From positions 1 through 5,313 of the forward strand of contig JALHUP010000053.1 of the NCBI GenBank assembly GCA_022866585.1: DNA of 5,313 nucleotides, written 5' to 3'. The DNA is from Candidatus Zixiibacteriota bacterium. Lineage in GTDB: Bacteria > Zixibacteria > MSB-5A5 > SM1-73. Position numbers and translations under genes: made by a program. How positions within the stretch are numbered: position 1 is the stretch's first letter; every line of letters starts with the position of its first letter. Positions 1-5,296 of the stretch are shown here, piece by piece. Below the pieces are notes generated by a model that was given only the letters and a program-made list of their open reading frames with translations, did not search any database and was not told the DNA's origin.

Positions 1-1
1 G

Positions 2-448
2 GTCAAATTCCCCAGCACCAAACCAATCTCTAACCAGGAACTCTTGGAATTAGAATGTGACATTCTGGTCCCTGCGGCTTTGGAAAACCAGATCACCGAG
101 AAGAATGCGCCCAGAGTAAAAGCAAAAATTTTGGCAGAAGGAGCAAATGGACCTGTTATTCCCAAAGCCGATAAGATATTGGATAAAAACGGTGTCTTTG
201 TAATCCCGGATATACTATGTAATACCGGAGGAGTCACGGTCTCCTACTTCGAATGGGTGCAAGACCGAATGGGATTGTTTTGGAGTGAAGAGGAAGTCAA
301 TCGCAGGTTAGAAGAGATAATGAGGAAGGCTTTTGCTGATGTCTTACAAATTTATTGGGCAAAAAACGTCACCCTGCGGATCGCCGCCTTCATGCTGGCA
401 ATACGGAGAGTTTTGGATGTCTTTATGAAGAGGGGTGTCTACGCTTAA
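2..448 (+). CDS. gdhA: Glutamate dehydrogenase, C-terminal part (first tandem copy, 5' end outside window)
   Basis: The frame is open from the left edge to TAA at 446-448 and gives 148 residues of a family-1 (Glu/Leu/Phe/Val) dehydrogenase, which deaminates glutamate oxidatively with NAD(P) in the cytoplasm, or runs in reverse. Visible landmarks are PAALENQIT, the AEGANGP loop of the nucleotide-binding domain, and GGVTVSYFEWVQ near the C-terminus. In the last motif the Val and Ser that contact substrate in known GDHs are kept. The usual NAGG just before it reads NTGG. Family members are about 410-420 residues, so roughly two thirds of the gene lies upstream. A TTG at 44 is in frame but sits inside the conserved domain and is not a start. 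About half of the residues match the second GDH downstream. The N-terminal catalytic lysines and aspartate cannot be seen, so whether this copy is active or a regulatory subunit is open. Confidence 0.93.
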   Translation, partial: VKFPSTKPISNQELLELECDILVPAALENQITEKNAPRVKAKILAEGANGPVIPKADKILDKNGVFVIPDILCNTGGVTVSYFEWVQDRMGLFWSEEEVNRRLEEIMRKAFADVLQIYWAKNVTLRIAAFMLAIRRVLDVFMKRGVYA

Positions 449-465
449 ATTCCCACTAAATTAAC

Positions 466-503
466 AGCCAGCACCCCGCAAAGGCGGGGTGCTGGCTTTG
501 CCT
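466..503 (+). terminator. Rho-independent terminator of first GDH gene
   Basis: A perfect 14-bp stem (466-479 with 484-497, arm AGCCAGCACCCCGC) closes on an AAAG tetraloop about 17 bases after the stop codon. It is followed by a T-rich but interrupted tract (TTGCCTTTT). It is GC-rich and very stable. It should separate the first GDH transcript from the second gene, which has its own promoter. The weak T run leaves open that it is also an mRNA-stabilising 3' end. Confidence 0.85.
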
Positions 504-555
504 TTTGTATGGTCGAACCACCAACCAAATTCTTTCAAAAACCGCTAAAAAATAT

Positions 556-583
556 TTGACAAAACAGCAATTTATGTTATATT
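556..583 (+). promoter_or_regulatory. Sigma70-type promoter for second GDH gene
   Basis: A perfect -35 hexamer TTGACA (556-561) is followed, after 16 bases, by TATATT (578-583), five of six matches to the -10 consensus. The surroundings are AT-rich. Transcription would start near 590, giving a leader of about 95 bases before the ATG at 685. It lies between the terminator of the first GDH and the second GDH, which supports independent expression of the two paralogues. No operator was recognised. Confidence 0.7.
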
Positions 584-672
584 TGAGAAAAATTTCACAA
601 GCTTTGCGTTTTAATTGGATGTTTTCTCTGTATGTCGAAATTACAAAATGAAATGAACCATTGGCAAAAGTG

Positions 673-679
673 AAAGGAG
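673..679 (+). promoter_or_regulatory. Ribosome binding site that fixes the second GDH start
   Basis: AAAGGAG lies 5 bases before the ATG at 685. It is inside the reading frame if the upstream TTG at 661 were used, and that TTG has no SD-like sequence ahead of it. The site therefore argues for ATG 685 as the true start. Confidence 0.8.
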
Positions 680-684
680 AAGTC

Positions 685-1941
685 ATGAGTGGCGGGATAT
701 TCGATATGGCACTCAAACAGCTGGATGACGTGGCAAAAAAGATCAACCTTGATCCTAATATCCATGCTGTACTGAGACAGCCTGAAAGAGAGCTTACCGT
801 TGCCGTTCCAGTGGAAATGGATGACGGACACATCGAGGTTTTCACCGGACATCGAGTTCAATATTCTAGTGTAAGAGGACCGTGCAAAGGGGGAATAAGA
901 TACCATCAGGATGTGACGTTGGATGAGGTTAAGGCTTTAGCCGCTTGGATGACCTGGAAATGCGCGGTGGTTAACATTCCCTATGGTGGAGCAAAGGGGG
1001 GAGTTAGATGTGATCCTCTGAAGATGTCCAAGGAAGAGGTGAGGCGTTTGACCAGACGTTACACCGTGATGATAATGCCAATCTTAGGAGGGAGAAGAGA
1101 TATTCCGGCTCCCGATGTTAACACCAGTGCAGAGACCATGGGTTGGATGATGGATACGATAAGCATGTTTGAGGGTCGGGCCGTCTTAGAGAGCGTTACC
1201 GGCAAACCTATAGAATTGGGAGGATCTCTGGGCAGACGGGAGGCTACTGGTAGGGGAGTGATGTTTATAACTTTGCAACTCCTTAAAAAGATGCGATGTG
1301 ACCTATCAGAAACTACAGTGGCGGTGCAAGGCTATGGGAATGTGGGGTCAGTAGCGGCGACCCTTCTTTATGAAAAGGGATGCAAAATAGTTGGGGTTAG
1401 CGATGTAACCGGTGGATTCTATAACCCTAAGGGCTTGAACATACCAAAGATAAATGAATATGTGAAGACTTCAAAGAACAATCTCCTTGAAGGGTATAAA
1501 GAGGACGGGGTTGAATCTGTCTCTAACGAGGAGTTGCTTTTGTTAGATGTGGATGTGTTAATTCCTGCGGCTTTAGAGAATCAAATCACCGAGAGAAATG
1601 CCTTAAAGATAAAAGCTAAATTTATTGCAGAGGGAGCCAATGGACCAACCACCCCGGAGGCAGATAGAATTCTGGAAACCAACGGAGTTATAGTAATTCC
1701 AGATGTGCTTGCCAATGCTGGAGGAGTGGTCTGTTCTTACTTCGAATGGGTGCAGGACATTCAAGCCTATTTCTGGGATATTAATCAGATCAACGAAAAT
1801 CTGGACAAGATCATGGTAAAAAGTTTCGATGAGGTTTGGGCAGTTTCTAAAGAACGTAAAGTGGATATGCGAACGGCGGCTTACATGAACGCAGTCACCC
1901 GAGTAGCCAATGCACTTAAGCAACGTGGAATTTTCCCTTAA
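685..1941 (+). CDS. gdhA: Glutamate dehydrogenase (Glu/Leu/Phe/Val family), complete, second tandem copy
   Basis: This is a 418-residue cytoplasmic enzyme for the reversible NAD(P)-linked oxidative deamination of glutamate to 2-oxoglutarate and ammonium; family-1 members usually form hexamers. Counting from ATG 685, the substrate-binding lysines are K68 (GPCKGGIRYH) and K92 (MTWKC). K104 lies in the family signature YGGAKGGV, and the catalytic aspartate is D144 (PAPDVNT). The Rossmann domain has GYGNVG at 216-221 and SDVTGG with D240 after the second strand. GGVVCSYFEWVQ near the C-terminus keeps the substrate-contacting Val and Ser. All key residues are present and the length is normal, so the enzyme should be active. 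The frame extends 8 codons upstream to TTG 661, but the SD at 673-679 favours ATG 685. Coenzyme preference cannot be read with certainty. Leu- or Val-dehydrogenase activity is unlikely given the conserved GDH motifs. Confidence 0.96.
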   Translation: MSGGIFDMALKQLDDVAKKINLDPNIHAVLRQPERELTVAVPVEMDDGHIEVFTGHRVQYSSVRGPCKGGIRYHQDVTLDEVKALAAWMTWKCAVVNIPYGGAKGGVRCDPLKMSKEEVRRLTRRYTVMIMPILGGRRDIPAPDVNTSAETMGWMMDTISMFEGRAVLESVTGKPIELGGSLGRREATGRGVMFITLQLLKKMRCDLSETTVAVQGYGNVGSVAATLLYEKGCKIVGVSDVTGGFYNPKGLNIPKINEYVKTSKNNLLEGYKEDGVESVSNEELLLLDVDVLIPAALENQITERNALKIKAKFIAEGANGPTTPEADRILETNGVIVIPDVLANAGGVVCSYFEWVQDIQAYFWDINQINENLDKIMVKSFDEVWAVSKERKVDMRTAAYMNAVTRVANALKQRGIFP

Positions 1942-2031
1942 TCTTTTTCAACTATTGCAGAAAAAGAAATCTGTTTTCAGTCGTGGTCAAAATGCCAGCT
2001 GGATGAAAACAATTACAGAAGGGTATCTGCT

Positions 2032-2081
2032 GTTGCCTTAGACAAAGAAATTTGTCGGATATTCCACTAAGGAAATACAAC
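2032..2081 (+). other. Possible structured RNA segment downstream of second GDH
   Basis: GTTG-CCTTAG (2032-2041) can pair with CTAAGG (2067-2072) and, across a 5-base bulge, CAAC (2078-2081). Nested within is a hairpin of ACAAA (2042-2046) with TTTGT (2051-2055) on a GAAA tetraloop. It lies in the 3' region between the GDH stop and the terminator at 2092. It matches no riboswitch class I recognise. The AU-rich pairs could be chance. Nothing else is recognised in 1942-2091 except a weak A/T-rich stem (1942-1949 with 1960-1967). Confidence 0.3.
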
Positions 2082-2091
2082 CTAAGTTTTT

Positions 2092-2120
2092 AGGCGGGAT
2101 TTAATTATCCCGCCTTTTTT
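2092..2120 (+). terminator. Rho-independent terminator after second GDH gene
   Basis: A perfect 9-bp stem, AGGCGGGAT (2092-2100) with ATCCCGCCT (2107-2115), has a 6-base loop and an uninterrupted T run (2115-2120). It lies about 150 bases past the GDH stop and only about 36 bases ahead of the first recognisable ferredoxin codons at 2156. Read-through from GDH into the ferredoxin-like gene should therefore be poor. Confidence 0.9.
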
Positions 2121-2215
2121 ATTTTAACCAAAACTGGGATAAGTCGGAATTCCTCATTCCAACCTTATGTTATCACGAGGGATTATCTCCCTACGGGGCT
2201 TGTCGACTTTGCCTG
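2120..2215 (+). pseudogene. In-frame upstream part of ferredoxin domain with no usable start
   Basis: The frame of the following gene stays open upstream through this stretch. From about 2156 it reads IPTLCYHEGL then SPYGACRLCL, which is the first part of the 2Fe-2S motif of NuoG/HydA-type proteins. Three of the four cluster cysteines lie here (C-x10-C-x2-C); the fourth is C15 of the downstream entry. No ATG, GTG or TTG occurs in frame between 2120 and 2215; only ATT (2156) and CTG (2213) could be rare starts. The 25-30 residues that normally precede IPTLC (first strands and helix of the fold) are not encoded; instead there is the terminator and unrelated sequence. The 5' end of the gene seems to have been lost by deletion or rearrangement, or the gene uses an unusual start. 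Confidence 0.65.
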
Positions 2216-2746
2216 GTGGAGATAGGAGAAGGACAAACCGCCAAGTTAGTTTCATCCTGCACCTATCCGGCAGAGGAGGGTTTGGTGGTTAGAACACACT
2301 CTAAAAGAGTGGAGCAAGCTCGAAAGATGGTGGTGGAAGTTCTTTTAGCTACCTGTCCAAGGTCGAGGACCATTCAGGATCTGGCCGCCAGCATGGGGGT
2401 TCAGAGGACGAGATTTAAGGTGAAAAATGAGGATTGCATTCTTTGTGGGCTATGTGTCCGAATGTGCGCCGAGCAGATGCAAGGGAAAGCCATAGGCTTT
2501 GTCAATCGAGGTGAGTTGCGAAAGATCACTACACCCTTTGACATTCGTTCGGAGGAATGCCGTCTATGTGGAGCATGCATGTATATCTGTCCCGTCTGTC
2601 AGCTTCGTTGTCAGGGACCAGAAGCTCCAGGAGTGGTTTGTGGCTCCTGCTTGAATGTTTCGCCAGTCTGTCTGGAAAAGTATGAAGATGCTCTATGTTA
2701 CTTAGACCCTTGCTGTCAATGTTTGAAGGAAGAAGTCAAAAAATAA
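2216..2746 (+). CDS. NuoG/HydA-type 2Fe-2S + two 4Fe-4S ferredoxin-like protein, 5'-truncated, Cys-rich tail
   Basis: This is an electron-transfer protein or subunit related to the N-terminal part of NuoG, HydA and NAD-linked formate dehydrogenase, probably cytoplasmic. From GTG 2216 it has 176 residues. C15 is the last 2Fe-2S ligand, whose partners lie upstream of this start. Residues 36-67 resemble the linker before the clusters, but the His/Cys-ligated 4Fe-4S motif is reduced to a lone C47. Two ferredoxin motifs follow: C74-x2-C77-x2-C80-x3-C84 (followed by Ala rather than Pro) and C115-x2-C118-x2-C121-x3-C125-Pro. The tail (126-176) holds nine more cysteines: 128, 132, 142, 145, 152, 161, 166, 167 and 169. 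GTG 2216 is simply the first standard start; it has no SD and would cut the 2Fe-2S domain, so the true start is unclear. The next gene is a glutamate synthase-type protein 162 bases away, a plausible electron partner (inference). It may be a pseudogene, though the rest of the frame is intact. Confidence 0.7.
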   Translation: MEIGEGQTAKLVSSCTYPAEEGLVVRTHSKRVEQARKMVVEVLLATCPRSRTIQDLAASMGVQRTRFKVKNEDCILCGLCVRMCAEQMQGKAIGFVNRGELRKITTPFDIRSEECRLCGACMYICPVCQLRCQGPEAPGVVCGSCLNVSPVCLEKYEDALCYLDPCCQCLKEEVKK

Positions 2747-2748
2747 TT

Positions 2749-2856
2749 CGAAGCTCGTTTTAAGGTATCGATGCTGGTATCGAGACTCGATCGTCGAACC
2801 TCGAGATTCGATACGAGTCCTATGGATCCAAATTCGGACTTCGCTAACGATAAACG
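2749..2856. repeat. TCGA-rich dispersed repeat, copy A
   Basis: This fills the gap between the ferredoxin-like gene and the glutamate synthase-type gene. Positions 2747-2817 contain TCGA seven times. Two blocks match the reverse complement of the region near 4783-4947. Positions 2749-2779 match 4947-4917 at 26 of 31 bases. Positions 2818-2839 match 4820-4798 with a single one-base indel. Positions 2847-2856 match 4792-4783 at 9 of 10. Copy A is about 57 bases shorter than copy B and lacks its central GC hairpin. It begins almost at the stop codon. Confidence 0.7.
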
Positions 2857-2893
2857 ATGTACCAATTTGCAAATAAGTAAATATTAAATAAAA

Positions 2894-2899
2894 AAGGAG
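2894..2899 (+). promoter_or_regulatory. Ribosome binding site of glutamate synthase-type gene
   Basis: AAGGAG, in an A-rich stretch, lies 9 bases before ATG 2909 and supports that start. No convincing -35/-10 pair was found in 2857-2893, although it is AT-rich. The gene may be co-transcribed with the ferredoxin-like gene or have an unrecognised promoter. Confidence 0.8.
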
Positions 2900-2908
2900 T
2901 GAGAAGTT

Positions 2909-4492
2909 ATGTCGCTAACCAGACTCAATGCTACTGCCGCAACGTTAACCAAAAATCGAACTGCCGATTCAGTCAGTCGATTTAGCGGGATGTGTGTTAC
3001 CTGTGTGGACGGCTGTATCGGAATGTGTGAGATCGGCAAATCCGCTTACCGGGGAGCGGAGGTGATCTATCCCCAGCCGTTTGGAATCATCACCGCCGCC
3101 TCCGAGAAAGTTTATCCTGTGGATCTGTCTCATTTTACCATCATGGGAACTGCGGTCGGAGCTAAAGGAATTGCAGAGGATTCCGATGTGGCTATTTTCC
3201 CCAATGTCAATCTGGAAAGAAAAATCGGAAATGATCCCAAAATCAAAGTTAGACTACCCTTGATAATTCCGGGATTGGGGTCAACCAACATCGCCAAGAA
3301 CAACTGGGAAGGTTTAGCCATTGGAGCTGCTTTGGCTGGAGTACCTGTTACCATCGGAGAGAATGTCTGTGGTATGGATGTGGAATCCGAGATAGAAAAC
3401 GGTAAGATAAAACACTCCCCTGACCTTGCCCGTAGGGTCAAGCTATATAAGGATTGGCAGCAAGATGGCTATGGAGCCGTTGTTCTTCAATCCAACGTGG
3501 AAGATACCATGTTAGGGGTTTTGGAGTATGGACTTTCGAAGTTAGGAGTGGATGCAGTCGAGCTTAAATGGGGACAAGGAGCCAAAGACATCGGTGGAGA
3601 GGTTAAGCTCAATACTTTGGAAAAGGCACAGCTTTTGAAAAAGAGAGGATATGTGGTTTTGCCAGACCCTCTGGACCCTGCCAATATTGAAGCTTTCCAG
3701 CGAGGGAGTTTTAAGGAATTTGAAAGGCATTCCCGAGTCGGAATGGTTACCGAGGAAGGTTTCCTAAAAAGGGTAAAGGAGTTGAGGGATTTAGGAGCAA
3801 AACATATTTTCCTTAAAACCGGTGCTTACCGACCAGCGGATTTAGCCAGAGCGGTTAAGTTTGCCTCCAAAGCTAAAATCGACCTTTTGACCGTGGATGG
3901 TGCTGGTGGCGGAACCGGAATGAGTCCCTGGAGAATGATGAATGAATGGGGTATTCCCTCAGTTGAGCTTCATTCTCTTCTATACCAGTATTGTGAGAAA
4001 CTGGCGAAGAAAGGTGAGTATGTTCCGCACATCGCCGTTGCGGGTGGTTTCACCTTTGAAGATCAGATCTTCAAGGGATTGGCACTGGGTGCCCCTTATT
4101 TCAAGTTGATTGGGATGGCGAGAGCTCCCATCGCCGCCGCTATGGTGGGCAAAACCATAGGCAAAAGGATAGAGGAGGGGATGGTGCCGGTGTTTATTGA
4201 AAGATTCGGCAATACCCCAGAGGAGATATTTGTCTCTGCTCCGGAGCTAAAGCAAAAATTAGGAGAGACCTCCTTCAAGAAGGTTCCAACAGGCGCGCTG
4301 GGACTCTATACCTATTTCCAAAGGTTAGCTCAAGGTTTAAGACAGCTGATGTGCGGGAACAGAAAGTTTGCCTTAGATTATATCACCCGGGATGACATCG
4401 CCGCTTTGACCAAAGAAGCAGTTGAAATCAGTGGCATCAGCCATGTGATGGATGCAGATAAAGAGGAGGCAGAAAAAATATTAAATAGCTGA
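2909..4492 (+). CDS. FMN-binding glutamate synthase-family protein (stand-alone GltB2-type domain)
   Basis: This 527-residue cytoplasmic protein is complete and close to the usual length of the stand-alone FMN-binding glutamate synthase family (Glu_synthase domain). In full glutamate synthases this domain makes glutamate from 2-oxoglutarate and ammonia at an FMN. Landmarks are an N-terminal cysteine set C29-x2-C32-x3-C36-x3-C40, the KWGQGAKDIGGEV motif (220-232), LKTGAYRP (302-309), the glycine-rich TVDGAGGGTGMSPWRM stretch (328-343) and IAVAGGFTFEDQIFKG (375-390) of the FMN-binding barrel. The glutaminase and GXGXG domains of large GltB are not fused, and no typical GltB 3Fe-4S cysteine motif is seen after the barrel. 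The N-terminal cysteines may hold an Fe-S cluster instead (inference). The start at ATG 2909 has a good SD. The gene follows the ferredoxin-like gene and ends in a strong terminator. In vivo substrates of this stand-alone family are not settled, so amidotransfer from glutamine is not assumed. Confidence 0.93.
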   Translation: MSLTRLNATAATLTKNRTADSVSRFSGMCVTCVDGCIGMCEIGKSAYRGAEVIYPQPFGIITAASEKVYPVDLSHFTIMGTAVGAKGIAEDSDVAIFPNVNLERKIGNDPKIKVRLPLIIPGLGSTNIAKNNWEGLAIGAALAGVPVTIGENVCGMDVESEIENGKIKHSPDLARRVKLYKDWQQDGYGAVVLQSNVEDTMLGVLEYGLSKLGVDAVELKWGQGAKDIGGEVKLNTLEKAQLLKKRGYVVLPDPLDPANIEAFQRGSFKEFERHSRVGMVTEEGFLKRVKELRDLGAKHIFLKTGAYRPADLARAVKFASKAKIDLLTVDGAGGGTGMSPWRMMNEWGIPSVELHSLLYQYCEKLAKKGEYVPHIAVAGGFTFEDQIFKGLALGAPYFKLIGMARAPIAAAMVGKTIGKRIEEGMVPVFIERFGNTPEEIFVSAPELKQKLGETSFKKVPTGALGLYTYFQRLAQGLRQLMCGNRKFALDYITRDDIAALTKEAVEISGISHVMDADKEEAEKILNS

Positions 4493-4544
4493 ACCCTTCC
4501 AACTAAAAACTAAGTGAATTAGTCAGTTTATTTGCAATATTATG

Positions 4545-4579
4545 AAGCTTTCGGGAGTTCCTTTTCCCGAAAGCTTTTT
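4545..4579 (+). terminator. Rho-independent terminator of glutamate synthase-type gene
   Basis: A perfect 12-bp stem, AAGCTTTCGGGA (4545-4556) with TCCCGAAAGCTT (4565-4576), has an 8-base loop and is followed by TTTTT ending at 4579. It lies about 50 bases after the stop at 4492, in the right orientation to end this transcript. Confidence 0.92.
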
Positions 4580-4782
4580 ATATGGGCTCGAACGATAACC
4601 AGACGTTATGGCTTTTTCTTTCGTAACGAGAAATATCTAAAAATCAAAATCTAGGGTTAATGGTAAAAACGCGTGGATTTTTCTTTGGAGATTATAGATT
4701 GTTGGAGCGAAGTACCTCCACTAGTAGTGTCCCCAAAATTCCCTTTGTGTTTCAATGGGTTAGTCACGCCACACAGAATTAA

Positions 4783-4947
4783 CGTCTATCGTTTGTCGTC
4801 CGAATTCTGGATCCATAGGATTGGCGAGGTTTGTATCCCGCATTCTGCGGGATTCTCGAAACTCGATGCTCGAAGTTCTTATTGTGTTAGCAATTATCCA
4901 GCTTCGAGTACCGGGCTTCCAGCATCGAAACCGTTAAACCAGCTTCG
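4783..4947. repeat. TCGA-rich dispersed repeat, copy B (inverted relative to copy A)
   Basis: The reverse complement of this stretch aligns with 2749-2856 in three blocks (26/31 bases, 22/23 with one indel, 9/10). It is longer than copy A because it holds an additional middle segment that includes the GC hairpin at 4835-4853. CTCGA, TTCGA and ATCGA words recur at 4855-4874, 4902-4909 and 4921-4929. It lies inside the inverted-repeat-bounded element. Confidence 0.7.
4835..4853. repeat. Short GC palindrome within repeat copy B
   Basis: ATCCCGC (4835-4841) and GCGGGAT (4847-4853) form a perfect 7-bp stem with the loop ATTCT. It has no T run on the + strand, so it does not look like a terminator there. 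It falls in the part of copy B that copy A lacks, as if a small palindromic unit had been inserted or lost. Confidence 0.55.
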
Positions 4948-5053
4948 TAACTGTCAGGCGAGTCTGATTATCATATCTAACTAACATTAAGACAATGACT
5001 TTGCCCTATCCAAATCTTGGGGACACTTGTGGTACCCCCACCCCCCTCCTAAA

Positions 5054-5109
5054 GGTCAAGGGTGTCTGCCAGAGGCAGGTCCGCCTTTGGCGGAAGGGCA
5101 CCCTCGACC
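5054..5109. repeat. REP-like palindrome folding as a closed three-way junction
   Basis: The outer arms 5054-5064 and 5099-5109 (GGTCAAGGGTG with CACCCTCGACC) pair at 10 of 11 positions. Inside are two hairpins: CTGCC/GGCAG (5066-5070 with 5074-5078, loop AGA) and TCCGCC/GGCGGA (5080-5085 with 5089-5094, loop TTT). The two inner hairpins are separated by one base. The layout resembles REP/BIME-type intergenic repeats. It is not a tRNA: there is no seven-base anticodon loop or T-arm. Confidence 0.6.
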
Positions 5110-5265
5110 AACATCCGATGTGCAAAACAAAAGTCGAAAAGTTGGATTTGGGTAAAAAAAATATTTGCTTTTGATAAGAGTTTTTTTTAAATTGGTGCTC
5201 AATGATTAAAAAAGTTAATTCTTAGTTACGAATGGACTCAAACCCCAAACCTCAAAAAGACATAC

Positions 5266-5271
5266 TATAAT
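5266..5271 (+). promoter_or_regulatory. Possible -10 box for the gene at the right edge
   Basis: A perfect TATAAT lies 25 bases before the putative TTG start at 5297. No matching -35 hexamer occurs 15-19 bases upstream and there is no TGn extension. Transcription would start near 5278, leaving a short leader that includes the SD. This is a weak call resting on one hexamer. Confidence 0.35.
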
Positions 5272-5296
5272 GTGTCAAAAGAAATGAGGTAATAAA

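Larger units (their letters stand above)
4726..5027. mobile_element. Possible MITE-like, inverted-repeat-bounded element (about 302 bp)
   Basis: AGTGTCCCCAAAATT (4726-4740) and AATCTTGGGGACACT (5013-5027) form an inverted repeat matching at 14 of 15 positions. Just outside lie near-identical direct repeats, GTACCTCCAC (4712-4721) and GTACCCCCAC (5032-5041), 9 of 10 matching, each 4 bases from the inverted repeat. They could be a target duplication. No transposase is encoded between the ends, so a non-autonomous element or a remnant fits best. I cannot assign it to an insertion-sequence family. It contains repeat copy B. Confidence 0.45.
4493..5296. other. Long intergenic region without a convincing gene
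   Basis: About 800 bases lie between the glutamate synthase-type gene and the next gene. It holds a terminator (4545-4579), an inverted-repeat-bounded element (4726-5027) that contains repeat copy B, a C-rich run (5035-5047), a REP-like palindrome (5054-5109), and an AT-rich stretch with long A and T runs (5150-5220) leading to a possible -10 box at 5266. An open frame of 103 codons (4673-4984) crosses the left boundary and the repeats of the element. It lacks an SD and recognisable domains and is judged spurious. In 4580-4711 only short weak inverted repeats were seen, such as ATAAC (4595-4599) with GTTAT (4605-4609). Confidence 0.75.

Noticed and set aside
44..448. Separate small gene starting at TTG 44
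   Set aside because: The frame is open to the left edge and the TTG codes for Leu inside the conserved GDH domain; this is one partial gene.
456..906. Antisense open frames over the second GDH start
   Set aside because: They run opposite to a well supported gene, across its terminator-promoter region, with no domains; these are shadows of the coding strand.
2747..2880. CRISPR array, because of recurrent short words
   Set aside because: The TCGA words are irregularly spaced and there is no unit of repeat plus unique spacer.
3130..3730. Antisense and shifted open frames within the glutamate synthase-type gene
   Set aside because: All lie fully inside a strong coding sequence and show no start signals or family motifs.
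4798..4820. GAATTC next to GGATCC, suggesting a cloning linker or vector joint
   Set aside because: A related copy of the same stretch occurs at 2818-2839 with GGATCC but without GAATTC, and the similarity continues beyond the sites; it is part of a natural repeat.
4673..4984. A 103-codon + strand open frame
   Set aside because: It crosses the left inverted repeat, repeat copy B and the GC hairpin, has no SD and shows no recognisable domain; composition looks like translated repeat DNA.
5054..5109. tRNA-like cloverleaf
   Set aside because: Only two inner hairpins with three-base loops and no anticodon or T-loop features; not a tRNA.
5171..5199. Promoter from TTGATA at 5171-5176
   Set aside because: No -10-like hexamer occurs at a workable spacing; the sequence there is GGTGCT.
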